Of a stretch of DNA of 64,000 bases, positions 12,328-24,129 are shown in pieces. Location: assembly GCA_024760905.1 (NCBI GenBank), contig CM045738.1, positions 50,024,797-50,088,796 on the forward strand. Reading direction: 5' to 3'. Each line of letters opens with the position of its first letter. Position 1 is the first letter of the stretch. The DNA comes from Plotosus lineatus (Eukaryota > Chordata > Actinopteri > Siluriformes > Plotosidae). Position numbers and translations under genes: made by a program. The notes beneath the pieces were generated by a model, which ran no database searches, was not told where the DNA came from, and was given only the letters and a program-made list of their open reading frames with translations.

Positions 12328-14905
12328 TTTGTGAGAGAGAGAGAGTGTGTGCAAGTGTGTGAAATGCGCGTTAGAGTGGGGCGTGGCGAAGTGCTAAACA
12401 AACATACCTGATTTCATTTAATCAGGGGCTATTTTCTGTGGTTTTAATTTTAGTGTGTTATGGTCTCTCTCTCAAGAGTTGCACGTTGAAATGAGCGTTG
12501 GAGAAGGGCGTGGCTCTCACAAGCCCATGGAGTGCTAAACACACACACACACCTAACTCCATTTAATCATGGGCTATAAAGACTAGCAGCGCCATTCCCG
12601 GTGCTAGAAGATTATCCCATTTCCCCGTGATCTCTCTGGCTCTCAGCTCCTGAGAGCCAGAAAGGGACAGTCTTCTACCACCGGGAATGGCGCTGCTAGT
12701 CTTTATAGCCCATGATTAAATTGAGTTAGATGTGTGTGTTTAGCACCCCACTGGCGTGTGAGAGCCATGCTCCTCTCCAACATGCAGTTCATAACGAAAC
12801 TCTTGAGAGAGAGACTAAAATCAAATTATAAAATTAAAACCACAGAAAAGTTAAAGCATAAGAACAGTAAAGATAACAATTTTAACCTTTGTGGTGGTGA
12901 GCAGTTGGCATACGTACATGTTGGAGAGGAAGAGAGAAGCAGAGTCCCTTCCACAACAGCTTCAGGTAAATCAGCCAAAAGGTGTTTTTTTCCCCTCTTG
13001 CTACCGATTTGCATGGATGACTCTTCAAAACGTTCCGTTCTTTTCTTGAAGAACATTTCTAACATGGCTTGTTTCTGCCTTCTTTTCAAAACCTTACAGA
13101 AGTGGCTCTTGACCTCATAGTTAAAAGGTGTATACAGCGCTGCTAGCACTTTAGCTTAGCTTCCATACATACATACTTCAGCTTCATTTAGGCGGCTATG
13201 CCTATAAGCCGATCTGTAAGTTTTCTGTTCGGTACTCTAAATAGTATTTTTCGCTGGAGATGGTATTTAAACATTTTTTATTAATGCACATACACACACA
13301 CCCTGTCTCTCTCTATCTCTCTCTCACACACACACCTCTGATATTTGCGTATTGTGGCAAGCTCCGCTGAATGCGGGCTCTGCCCACACGCAGGATGCTC
13401 GAGCATTTTAAGACGAAGAATTCAAAGCACACTCCCTGCTTGACAGATCAGAGGTCCAAACTCAACTTTAACTTGATTCCTTGAGGGATTGGAGGTCCAG
13501 ATGAGCCGCATTTTGTTCACATTCGGCGAAGTGCGCCACATTTATTAAACATTTACTGAAAATATACAACTTAAAAAACTAAACTAAAAACTAAAGCATT
13601 AAGCCTCCTTTCATTTCTGACTGACTCTGTAGGCAGTCTCTCTCTCTCTCTCACACACAAAACTCTATGACGTATCTCGATGGTGTGTTTTGCCAAATGT
13701 GTGCCCACACGCAACGAGCAGCTAATGCAACAATTCTATTTAAATGTAGTAGGAAAAAAAAAAAAAAAAAAAAACTTTGATATTCTATCACACAAGGAAA
13801 AATAAGTGCGTACACGCTCCATGTTTGATAAAATAAGTGAGCATACAGCGTGTACCCGCGTTTACGCCCAACTACAGCCCTGGTTATTTATGGAGAATTA
13901 ATGCGGTTCTCTCACCTTCAGCTTCCTGTCTGAGGTCCTGAGCATTTCCTGTAATCCGTGCAATCCCTGCAGCCCCAATGCTGCTTCCATACCTGACGCT
14001 GGACATTCTCTTCCTCTCCAGCTCTGGGCTAGAAGCTTTTAAAATACCTTTAAAAACACATTTTAAAACATTTTTAAAAAAAAAATCATCATTGTGAAAA
14101 CATGTAATATTGATGATGTAATCCCAAACAAGTTCCTGATAGAACAGCAGAAACCAGACCAGCTGTCAACCTTGAACATTACTCCCATCCCAAAATTTGA
14201 AGATTTGAGCAATACGTACTGGGAACTACTGGGGAATTTTACTTGTTTCTCTTGTAACAAAGTGAGTGAACATGATGATACTGAGTCAGATACACCCAAT
14301 GATCTACATATGACTTCGACACAATCAGAACGGTTTCTGTCCTGGCATCAACCATCACAAATATTTGCTCTCCAACGCGTTATAGAAGGTCAAAAGAAAA
14401 CATCTTCCCATCAGTTATGGTCCTTATTGCTTTCAGTTCGACTCTATAAATCACTAAGTAATGTTGAAGATTTTATCTGCGTACGATATCCCTGAAAGCC
14501 TTGTCCAAGCGATCATGTTCATCTCTAACGATATGACAGCCAAGGTAGGTTCCCTAAATGGAGATACTGTTTTTACCATCCTTGCTGGAGACATGTAAGG
14601 TGAGACTCTAGTACCGTACTTATTTGTCATCGCATTGGATGATGCTATGAGGAAAGCCACCGTAGGACAAGAGGAAGATCTCGGTTTCACAGTCAAGCAG
14701 CCGCAAAGCCGAAGAATATCTCCGGTCTCTATTACACCCTCGGACTTTGCTGATGATATTGACCTGATAATTAATGACGTCAAACAAGCCAGCCAACTAT
14801 ACTGCATAATGTCCAAGTAGAACATGGCAAATTCAATCTGGTGTTAAACACAAAGAAAAGCAAATCAATTTTTATTAACGCACATACTCACATACACAAA
14901 CACTG

Positions 14906-14946
<41 letters not shown>

Positions 14947-16977
14947 ATACAAATACAAATTACACAATACACATCTCTGCTATTTGTGTATTGTGGCAAG
15001 CTCCGCCCACACACAGGACGCCGGAGCATTTTAATACGGGGAATTCAAAGCGCATTCCCTGCTTGACAGACTGGAGGTCCCAACTCAACTTTAACTTGAT
15101 TCCTTGAGGGATCAGAGGTCCAGATGAGCCACGTTTTGCTCACATTCGGCAAAGCGGGCCACATTTATTAAACAGTTACTGAATTAAACAACTTAAAAAA
15201 CTAAACTAAAAACTAAAGAGTTAGGCCTCCTTTAATCTCTGACTGACTCTGTAGGCAGTCTCAGTCTCTCTCTCTCACACACACACCCACACACACAAAC
15301 ACACAAAACTCGATGGTGTGTCTCTATGGTGTGTTTTGTCGAATGCGGGCTCCGCCCACACACAACGCACAGCTGAAGGAACAATTCTATTTAAATGGAC
15401 GGGATGTTGTATTTAAAGTGGAATTGCAGTACCTATTTGAAAGATCGGAGGTCCTGATTCAATATTAACTTTCTTTCTTGCGAGATCGGAGGTATTGTTT
15501 CACAGAGCACTCTGCTCATGCTTCAATATCGTGCCGAAATAGTCGCCCACGTCACTGTATTTCCGCTTTAAGGTCTCCTTCTGCTTCAATATCGTCCTGA
15601 TTGTAGAGGTTTTTTTTCGGCGATACCGAAATATAACGCTGCAATGATCTCAAAACAAGCAACAGTCCTGTTCAACTCTCCTTCACGCGTGTGACAAACA
15701 AGCTTTATGGGTGCAGTACTATGGAGATTCAGCTCCCTCCTGGCCAATGGGAGGCCAGTGGAGCAGATTGTTGGGAGACAGCCAATGAGAGAGCAACTCG
15801 CGCGTCGAGTGAAATTTTGATTGGCACCTTTGAATTTTGAATGGTGCGTTTGGTGCTTTTCGTAAGAGGAGGTTGTTTTCGTATACAGGGAACGAAAACT
15901 TAGGAAAATGTTTTTCCTAACCTGTAGTTTTCGTACCCGGTGGTTTCTTAAGTAGGGGGCCAACTGTATATAATAAACAACTTGTAGATAGCATTTCACC
16001 TACAGTATACATTTAGTTGTTGCCATGTGTCTGAGAGCAACAGTTTTATATCCTGAGGCCAAACTAAATATCTAAAATGTAAAGAAACAGAAGATAATTT
16101 GAAATACTAACAGCTTTTAATTACATTATACATAAAGATCCAAGATATATTATTATTTTTAAAATAACAGAAGTGAACTTTACAACACATCCTGCATACA
16201 TGGATATATATGTATTTAATAAATGTAATATTTAATGAGCTATTAATATTAAAAAAATGCAAAACTACTAAGTCGTTAAAAATAACAATTCTAAGCATCA
16301 GAAAAAAATCTACTTATGAAAATGTAATGTTTTAAACTTTGGCACAAACATTAACACTGAAATAGAACTGCATATTGAGCAAAATAAGCTATTTAAACAT
16401 ATTGAATACACATGAATAATAGAATAGTGTAAGTGCATCGAGTGCGTTTATTAACATCTTGTGAAGCCTTAAATCATGAATGTATGAATATTACATTTTT
16501 AAGGCAGGATGAAAGGTGGAGCATCAGCCGCGCATGCGCAGAATTGTATCATGCACTACGAGACCTGCTTAGACCTGTGATCCTAAGAGCAGTAGATTGA
16601 TCCATTTATATAAAACAATATTAACATTACATGTAGTGACAATGACGGCTCAGGAAAATTTTTTTAGAATTTTACAATAATAACAAAAAATATCGTTTAT
16701 CATATAAAAATCACATTAATATGATCATTATGCTGGATCCCGAGTAAAAGGGGAAAAGCCGAAAGGAAGACAGACATGCTGGAGAAAAATGAAATGGAAT
16801 TGACCGGAATCTTGGAGCGATTTGGAGCATGTTGAGCCTGAGACCGCGAGTTGTGTGACGTCATTTTCCCCAGAATCACAGAGCTATCATTGGCGTGTTT
16901 AGTTACAAAAAAACCTGCCTGTTTAACGTACCTTGTTGGCGAGCCGGTTCGTTGGGGCGCTTCCCTCTTCTGCTCAT
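8376..16977 (-). CDS. gtsf1: Gametocyte-specific factor 1 (two CHHC zinc fingers), piRNA-pathway PIWI cofactor
   Basis: Seven coding exons, read high to low: 16977-16932, 10908-10799, 10728-10602, 10461-10381, 8901-8841, 8718-8648, and a stop completed at 8377-8376. Each has AG/GT borders and the phases join exactly, giving 165 aa (human GTSF1 is 167). Two CHHC fingers, each C-x5-H-x9-H-x3-C, are at C30-H36-H46-C50 and C64-H70-H80-C84. The acidic C-terminal half carries W110, W119, W132 and W163, with [10 protein letters not shown] and TFVWG typical of the family. GTSF1/Asterix proteins bind PIWI proteins and support piRNA-guided transposon silencing in germ cells (family knowledge). Exon 1 (starting MSRRGKRP) ends in one base that exon 2 completes, which is why I chose this distant start. 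The last two-base stop exon is the weakest part: the donor at 8647 and acceptor at 8378 fit, but a slightly different C-terminus is possible. Intron 1 is about 6 kb and full of repeats; a DNA element also lies in the 8902-10380 intron. Confidence 0.88.
8987..10139. mobile_element. TA-flanked DNA element, family A, full copy in gtsf1 intron
   Basis: Ends CAGTGGTACCTTGACTTACG and its inverse, with TA at 8985-8986 and 10140-10141. The inverted repeats extend for about 250 bp including 'cggattaatccgttccaac'-type parts. The middle (9300-9800) carries an open stretch also found at 11360-11705. No known transposase domain is visible, so it is probably non-autonomous. Confidence 0.75.
11279..11905. 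mobile_element. Family A DNA element, partial, opposite orientation
   Basis: Shares 'gcagtgcttcccaatcattt', 'gcgcaattacacttaattc' and the AT-rich arms with the 8987 copy, but inverted. The right end decays after 'gttggaacggatt'. Confidence 0.6.
12130..12600. repeat. Irregular tandem repeats with shared 'gtgctaaacaaacat' core
   Basis: Three diverged copies of a block ('ttgaaatgcrcgttggag', 'gggcgtggc', 'agtgctaaacaaacat', 'catttaatca') start near 12142, 12357 and 12476. The last overlaps the palindrome at 12432. Confidence 0.6.
12253..12325. repeat. (CT)n(AG)n perfect palindromic microsatellite
   Basis: 31 bases of CT run straight into 42 bases of AG with the centre at 12283/12284, so the tract is self-complementary and could form a cruciform. 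Confidence 0.9.
12432..12848. repeat. 417-bp imperfect palindrome in gtsf1 intron 1
   Basis: Left arm from 'ttttctgtggttttaattt', right arm ending 'aaattaaaaccacagaaaa'. The centre is 'ggctctcagctcctgagagcc' near 12645. Arms of about 200 bp pair over most of their length, including 'gggctataaagactagcagc'. Confidence 0.85.
13265..13745. mobile_element. Family B DNA element, inner fragment
   Basis: Near-duplicate of 14869-15390 ('aacttgattccttgaggga', 'taaactaaaaactaaag', 'ctgactctgtaggcagtct'). It ends at an A-run where the duplicated debris block starts. Confidence 0.6.
13746..14868 (+). repeat. Duplicated debris block, copy 1 (decayed LINE part at 14094-14868)
   Basis: Starts after an A-run and is repeated at 17268 onwards over about 800 bases. 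The plus strand has LINE-like pieces: [15 protein letters not shown], a decayed RT region ([19 protein letters not shown]), and [10 protein letters not shown] near 14750, which corresponds to the RT active site. Stops and shifts break it. At 14869 it switches abruptly to an unrelated DNA-element sequence. Confidence 0.6.
14869..15966. mobile_element. Family B DNA element, inverse orientation, one end lost
   Basis: Reverse of the 58435 copy: its end is at 15966 followed by TA, with shared 'tcggtatcgccgaaa' and 'cctccgatctcgcaag' parts. It is cut at 14869, where it meets LINE debris. Confidence 0.65.
15967..16931. other. AT-rich intronic sequence of gtsf1 with an RTE tail fragment
   Basis: Intron 1 sequence just after exon 1. 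At about 16740-16775 there is 'aaaggggaaaagccgaaagg', a fragment of the RTE 3' tail. Otherwise nothing recognised. Confidence 0.4.
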
Positions 16978-17328
16978 TTTAAAATTGATGTTTAAAAGAG
17001 AAAACCTAGATGTAGTAAAGTCAGTACATTTCTTAGCAATTAGCAACATGAACAACGGTTTTGTTTTTACCCAGAGTTTCCGTTTCCGGTATAAAAACAA
17101 ATTCTATTGGCTGAAGGCCTCCGTGACAATCTGCACTGCCCAATCACAGCATGGCTCTTATTATATCAAGCTCTCCACACACTGAATGATCGAGATAGAG
17201 GATGGAAACATGATTTGTGACATAATTACAAACCGGGACAAGAGCCAAAGCAATATTTAAAAAACTTCTCTTGTAAAAAAAAAAAACCTTTGATATTCTA
17301 TCTCACAAGGGAAAATAAGTGCGTACAC

Positions 17329-17603
17329 CAGGGGTGTCAAACTCATGCCACAAAGGGCCATGTGGCTGCAGGTCTTTGCTTCAACCAAGCAGCAGCACAC
17401 CTGACTTGACTCATTTAATCAACTGATCTAGGTCTTCAGGCAGCCGATTGGTCAATCTGTGTGCTCTGTACAGAGATTGGCCAATCAACTGGCTGAATAC
17501 TCAGCTCAATTGATGAAATGAGCCAAGTCAGTTGTGCTGCTGCTTGGTTGAAGCAAAAACCTGCAGCCACATGGCCCTTTGTGGCATGAGTTTGACACCC
17601 CTG
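17329..17603. mobile_element. Foldback hAT-type MITE with 8-bp target duplication
   Basis: 275 bp, an almost complete imperfect palindrome with ends CAGGGGTGTCAAACTCAT and its reverse complement. The 8-bp GCGTACAC lies on both sides (17321-17328 and 17604-17611). The duplicated block at 13808-13815 has GCGTACAC once with no insert, which gives the empty site. An 8-bp duplication is the hAT rule. Confidence 0.92.
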
Positions 17604-18315
17604 GCGTACACGCTCCATGTTTGATAAAATAAGTGAGCATACAGTGTATACCCGCGTTTATGCCCAACTACAGCCCTGGTTATTTATGGAGAATTAATGC
17701 GGTTCTCTCACCTTCAGCTTCCTGTCTGAGGACATTCTCTTCCTCTCCAGCTCTGGACTAGAAGCTTTTAAAATACCTTTAAAAACACTTTTTAATTTTT
17801 TTTTTTTTAAATCATCATTGTGAAAACATGTAATATTGATGATGTAATCCCAAACAAGTTCTTGATAGAACAGCAGAAACCAGACCAGCTGTCAACCTTG
17901 AACATTACTCCCATCCCAAAATTTGAAGATTTGAGCAATACGTACTGGGAACTACTGGGGAATTTTACTTGTTTCTCTTGTAACAAAGTGAGTGAACATG
18001 ATGATACTGAGTCAGATACACCCAAAGATCCACATATGACTTCGACACAATCAGAACGGTTTCTGTCCCGGCATCAACCATCACACAAATATTTGCTCTC
18101 CAACGCGTTATAGAAGGTCAAAAGAAAACATCTTCCATCAGTTATGGTCCTTATTGCTTTCAGTTCGACTCTATAAATCACGAAGTAATGTTGAAGATTT
18201 TATCTGCGTACGATATTCCCTGAAAGCCTTGTCCAAGCGATCATGTTCATCTCTAACAATATGACAGCCAAGGTAGGTTCCCTAGATGGAAATACTGTTT
18301 TTAGCATCTTTGCTG

Positions 18316-18602
18316 GAGACATGTCCCTTAACATGCGAAGATGTCGTTGGGGCGCCTTCATGGCGAGACTTGGGCTGATTTGGCCTGGTGGAGCCCATCC
18401 CTCTCCAGGTCGTAGAAACACGCTGATGGCTTTGCAGCTACTCTTTACGAAAGTCAGCAATGGTTCTTTTACATGCCTCTCACCATAGACAGTGAGAGAC
18501 ATGGCTCGCCTTTGATAACCCAGTTAGCTGCACTGGGGGGACTCGAACCCTCAAACTTAGGATCAGCGATCCTGCGCCCTGACCACTAGACCACCACTGC
18601 CC
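18316..18602 (-). mobile_element. tRNA-headed SINE, tail type 3, inserted in LINE debris
   Basis: Minus strand: head 'gtggtctagtggtcag' with B box GGGTTCGAGTCCC, the same body as the copies at 5111 and 57789, then a third tail ('aggcgccccaacgacatc'). It replaces about 30 bases of the surrounding duplicated block. Confidence 0.7.
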
Positions 18603-19697
18603 TGCATTGGACGATGTTATGAGTAAAGCCACCGTAGGATGAAAGGAAGAACTCGGTTTCACCATCATGCGCGACAAATATCTCCAGTCTCTATTACACG
18701 CTCGGATTTTGCTGATGATATTGACCTGATAAGTAATGACGTCAAACAAGCCAACTATACTGCGTAACGTACAAGTAGAACATGGCGAATTCGATCTGGC
18801 ATTGAACACAAAGAAAACCAAATCAATGTTCTATAATGTAACACCTGAAGATAAAGGAACAATCGACGGAAAAATGATCACACGGGCTATCATGGAGATG
18901 ACAGATGAACAGAACTTCAGTATCTTGGTGGTTGGGTCGATTGCAAAGAAATAGACAGAAATATCATGAAAATACATGCACGACAATCCCTGAACAAAAT
19001 GGGCAGCGTTTGGAAAAGCAACCTGGCAGGCTACAACTATTTATACGAACAGTAGAGTCCATCCTCGTATATGGCAGCTCAACATGGGGACTCTGAAACT
19101 GGGAAGACACTGGATGGACACTGGATGGAACATATTCAAGAATCCTGAGACAGGTGTAGAATATCTCATGGCATGAGAAGATGACCAACCAGGAGCTCTA
19201 CGAGACTCTGAGTATCTGTTGAGTATCATACGAAGAAATGGGCGGAAACTGGCTGGACATGAATACAGACAAAACTTCTCCAGAACATCAACTGGTTGCA
19301 TGGGTTCCTCCACAAATCGCTTCCTATTTAAATCCTGTCAATAAACTTTATTTTTAAAAAAAAGCAGTTAATGTCCCCGGAGAGGTGTAAAAACAGAGCC
19401 GACGGCACGTGTTCACATAGGAAATTGTTTAAGCCCTGCCCACTCAAGTCTACCACCCATTTCAAAACAACCCCCCCCCCACACACACACACACACACAC
19501 ACAAGCAGTTTGATCCCCAGTGGTATGAAACACATAAGCAATGAACCCATGGAAGCCTGGTCCTGGAGGAGCCCTGTTCTACAGAGTTTACTGCTTTATT
19601 TGCAATTCATTTTCATTGTTAATGAATACTGAATAGTCATCATCGTCATCATCATCACTGTGGTCTTAATTATCCTGAATCATAGCTAATTACAGCT

Positions 19698-22600
19698 ATC
19701 ATCATCATCATCATCATCATCTTCCGCTTAGTCCAGGGTCGGGTCGCAGGGGCAGCAACCTAAGCAAAGAGGTCCAGACGTCCCTCTCCCGAGCTACTTC
19801 TTCCAACTCTCCCGGGGGGACAACGAGGCGGTCCCAGACAAGCCGAGAGACATAGTCCCTCCAGCGTGTTCTAGGTCGACCCCGGGGTCTCTTCCCGGTT
19901 GGACATGCCCGAAACACCACACCAGGGAGGCGTCCAGGGGGCATTCTGACCAGAAGCCCGAGCCACCTCAACTGGCCCCTCTCAATGTGGAGGAGCATCG
20001 GATTGACTCCAAGCTCTCCACGGATGGTGGAGCTTCTCACCTTATCTCTAAGGGAGAATCCCGCCACCCGGCGAAGGAAGCTCATTTTAGCCGCTTATAT
20101 CCATGATCTTGTTCTTTCGGTCATTACCCAAAGCTCGTGACCATAGGTGAGGGTTGGAACGTAGATGGACTAGTAAATTGAGAGTTTTGCCTTGCGGCTC
20201 AGCTCCTTCTTCACCACGACGGACCGGTACAGGCACCGCTTAACAGCAGAGGCTGTAGCGATCCGTCTGTCGATCTCTCACTCCATCCTTCCCTTACTCA
20301 TAAAAAAGACCCCAAGATACTTAAACTCCTCCACTTGGGGCAGGACCTCATTCCCGACCCGGAGGGTGCATTCCACCATTGTCCGACTGAGAACCATGGC
20401 CTCGGACTTGGAGGTACTGATCTTCATCCCGGCTGCTTCGCACTCAGCTGCGAATCGCTCCAATGAGAGCTGGAGGGCCCGACTTGATGAAGCCAAAAGG
20501 ACAACATCATCCGCAAAAAGTAAGAGACGATATCCGATGGCCACCAAACCAGAACCCCTCATCGCCTTGACTGCGCCTAGAAATTCTGTCCATAAAAATT
20601 ATTAACAGTATCTGTGACAAAGGACAGCCTTGGCGGACTCCAACTCCCACTGGAAACGAATCCGACCTGCTGTTACCAATACGGACCAAACTCTGGCTCC
20701 GGTGATACAGCGACCGAATAGCTCATAGCAACGGGCCCGGAACACCGTACTCTCGGAGCACGCCCCACAAGATCTTTCGAGGGACACGGTCGAAAGCCTT
20801 CTCCAAATCCACAAAGCACATGTGGACAGATTGGGCAAACTCCCATGCCCCCTCCAGAATCCTGTGGAGCGTATAGAGTTTGTCAAGAGTGCTACGGCCA
20901 GGATGAAAACCACATTGTTCCTCCTGAATCCGAGGTTCGACTATTGGTCGGATCCTCCTCTCTAGTACCCATAAACTTTCCCAGGTAGGCTGAGGAGTGT
21001 AATTCCCCGATAACTGGAAGACACCCTCCGGTCCCCCTTCTTAAAAATTGGGACCACCACCCCAGTTTGCCAATCCAGAGGTACAGCCCCTGATAACCAC
21101 GGGATGTTGCAGAGATGTGTCAACCAAGACAGTCCTACAACATCCAGGGCCCTGAGATATTCCAGGCGGATCTCGTCCAACCCCGGAGCTCGACCACCGA
21201 GGAGCTTTGTGACAACCTCAGTGACCTCCACTCCAGTGATGGGCGGACCCTCACCCGAACCCCCAGGGTTTTCCTCTTCCACGGAGGGCGTGTTGGTGGG
21301 ATTGAGAAGGTCCTCAAAGTATTCCCTCCACCTCTCAACAACATCCCCAGTCAAGGTAAGCAGCTCCCCACCTCCACTGTAAACAGTGTTTGTGAAGAAC
21401 TGCTTCCCCCTCCTGAGGCGTCGGATGGTGGCCCAGAACCTTTTTGAGGCCAACCGATAATCACTCTCTAGGCCCTCACCGAACTCCTCCCACGCCCGAG
21501 ATTTTGCATCTGCGACAACCTCGGCTGCAGCACGTTTGGCCTGCCGGTACCCGTTTGCTGCCTCAGGAGTCCCACAGGCTAATAAAACCCGATAGGCCTC
21601 CTTCTTCAGCTGGACGGCCCTCTTCACCGCAGGTGTCCACCACTTGGTTCGGGGATTACCGCCACGACAAGTACCGACGACCTTACGGCCACAGCTATGG
21701 GCTGCCGCCTCAGCAATGGAGGCACGAAACATGGTCCATTCAGATTCCATGTCCCCCGCCTCCTCCTGAATGTGGTTGTAGCTCTGCCGGAGGTGGGAGT
21801 TAAAGGCCTCTCGGACAGGGGACTCTGCCAAACGTTCCCAGCAGACCCTGATTACACGCTTGGGCCTGCCAGGTCTGGAAGGCAACCTCCCCCACCACCA
21901 AAGCCAACTCACCACCAGGTAGTGATCGGTAGACAGCTCAGCTCCTCTCTTCACCCGAGTGTCCAGAACATATGGTCGCAAGTCCGATGACACGACTACA
22001 AAGTCAATCATCGAACTGCGATCTAGGGTGTTCTGGTGCCAAGTGCACTTATGGACACCCTTATGTTCGAACATGGTGTTCGTGATAGACAAACTATGAC
22101 GAGCACAGAAGTCCAACAACGAAACACCATTCGGATTCAGACTGGAGAGGCCGTACCTACCGATCACACCCTTCCAGGTCACACTATCGTTGCCCACATG
22201 GGTGTTGAAGTCTCCCAAGACTCTCCAACACCCCCCCCAAAGACTCCAATAAGGGTGGGTCCTCTGAACTGTCATTTGGTGCATAAGCACAAATAACAGT
22301 CAGGACCCGTCCCACCACCCGAAGACGGAGGGAAGCTACCCTTTCGTCAACCGGGGAGAACCCCAACATTTGGGCACCGAGATGGGGGGGCAACAAGAAT
22401 ACCCACACCGGCTCGCCGCCTCTCCCCATGAGCAACTCCAGAATAGAAGATGGTCCAGCCTCTTTCAAGATGGATGGTTCCAGAGCCCAAGCTATGCGTT
22501 GAGGTGAGCCCGACTATATCTAGTCGGTATCTCTCCACCTCACGCACCAAATCAGGCTCCTTTCCCGCCAGAGAGGTGACATTCCATGTCCCGAGGGTCA

Positions 22601-22895
22601 GAGTAAGTAGCCGAGGATCGGTCCGACAGAACCCATGCCTTTGGCTGCCACCCAACTCACATTGCACCCGACCCCTAAAACTCCTCCCACGGGTGGTGGG
22701 TCCATGGGAGGGTGGACCCATGTCTCCTTTTCGGGCTAGGCCCGGCCAGGCTCCATGGGCACAAGCCCGACCACCAAGCGCTCGCCTTCGAGCCCCTCCC
22801 CTGGGCCTGGCTCCAGGAGGGAACCCCGGTGACCCACGTCCGGGCAAGGGAGACTGCTTCCTGTGCTCTCTCTCAGATGTCATGTGTCATAGGGG
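19698..22895 (-). mobile_element. Rex3 LINE (RTE clade), near full length, broken frames
   Basis: Read on the minus strand this has an endonuclease part ([22 protein letters not shown] and a final SxDHYLV), then a reverse transcriptase ([12 protein letters not shown], the active-site FADDVVLL at about 20520), and a C-terminal part ([17 protein letters not shown]). It ends in a (GAT)n tail at the low-coordinate side. The RT segment matches what I remember of teleost Rex3, including the stretches used as Rex3 PCR primers. Several frameshifts split the frame (about 22300, 20950, 20600 and 20200), so it cannot move by itself. Confidence 0.85.
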
Positions 22896-22942
22896 TTTTA
22901 ATTACAGCTATATATGTAATAATACACGTTAACACATATTTA

Positions 22943-23150
22943 TGCGGTCCTCACTTAACAACAGTGTTATGTTCTGTAGACCCCATCGTAAAGCGATTTC
23001 GTCGTTAAACGAACCCCGCTTTAGTCGACATTTAGCTTGGTTTGTATTTGTACAGTAGGCTATTGTATTGCATACGTATAGACCGTTGAATGTGAGAAGC
23101 CATAACTGCTAGCAATTGCTTGCACTCTCTTACGTAGACTTCCGACTGAA

Positions 23151-23204
<54 letters not shown>

Positions 23205-23401
23205 GGAGGTGGGATGGGAGATGCTGCCGACACTGGGTATGCGCAAACATACGCACGCTCACAACTCAGCTGCTTTGTTTCTGTTGTGACTCGTTAACAG
23301 TAAAAGTTAAAAGTACACCTTTGATAATTTGACAATTTTTAACGGGTCGTCGTAACTCCGAATCGTCGTCAATGAGTCCGTCGTTAAGAGAGGACCGCCT
23401 G
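22943..23401. mobile_element. TA-flanked DNA element with 'ggtcctcacttaac' ends
   Basis: Left 'gcggtcctcacttaacaac', right 'cgttaagagaggaccgcctg' followed by TA. A 50-bp (GT)n tract (23154-23203) has grown inside. It sits between two Rex3 copies. Confidence 0.65.
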
Positions 23402-23450
23402 TATATAACTACACAATTCTACAAATGTTTAGTAATTTAGTTCTATACTT

Positions 23451-23975
23451 AAATCCACTTGGGGCAGGACCTCATTCCCGTGTGTGTCCCGGGTCGGAAT
23501 TGAGGTCCTGCCCCAAGTGGAGGAGTTTTAGTATCTTGGGGTCTTGTTTACGAGTGAGGGAAGGATGGAACAAGAGATCGACAGACGGATCGCTGCAGCC
23601 TCTGCTGTTAAGCGGTGCCTGTACCGGTCCGTCGTGGTGAAGAAGGAGTTGAGCCGCAAGGCAAAGCTCTCAATTTACCAGTCGATCTACGTTCCAACCC
23701 TCACCTATGGTCACGAGCTTTGGGTAATGACCAAAAGAGCAAGATCACGGATACAAGTGGCTGAAATGAGCTTCCTTCGCTGGGTAGCGGGGTTCTCCCT
23801 TAGAGATAAGGTGAGAAGCTCCACCATCCGGGGAGAGCTCGGTGTAGATCCGCTGCTTGTCCGCATGATGATGAGATGGAGGAAGTAGCTCGGGAGAGGG
23901 ACGTCTGGACCTCTTTGCTTAGGTTGCTGCCCCCGCGACCCGACCCTGGACTAAGCGGAAGATGATGATGATGAT
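23451..23975 (+). mobile_element. 5'-truncated Rex3 with inverted 5' end
   Basis: This carries only the C-terminal Rex3 part ([48 protein letters not shown]) and a (GAT)n tail. About 100 bases are missing between LLVRM and the ELEEVARERDVW region. The first 26 bases are an antisense copy of the sequence that follows, forming a short foldback. Confidence 0.8.
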
Positions 23976-24129
23976 GATGATGATATATTAAATCCAATTA
24001 TAAAATATCGTGCCGTCACAATGCAACCAAAGTTAATTTACATAAATCAAGTGCTTAACTGTAGAAATGAATGCTGTGTCTTGGTTGTCTGTCGATACGA
24101 CAAAGACAACCTATTCACGCATTCATTCC

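Larger units (their letters stand above)
17268..19340 (+). repeat. Duplicated debris block, copy 2, with longer LINE remnant
   Basis: Repeats the 13746-14590 block, interrupted by a hAT foldback element (17329-17603) and a SINE (18316-18602). It continues further than copy 1: [19 protein letters not shown] (about 18810), [18 protein letters not shown] (about 19045), and later decayed sequence to about 19340. It lacks a stretch of roughly 50-60 bases that copy 1 has near 13935-14000. Confidence 0.6.

Noticed and set aside
12734..13149. Open frames of 107-128 codons around 12.7-13.1 kb
   Set aside because: They overlap the palindrome arm and repeat sequence on both strands and show no domain or codon pattern.
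21104..22932. Plus-strand open frames of 80-160 codons, Pro/Ser-rich
   Set aside because: Antisense shadow of the Rex3 endonuclease and reverse transcriptase.
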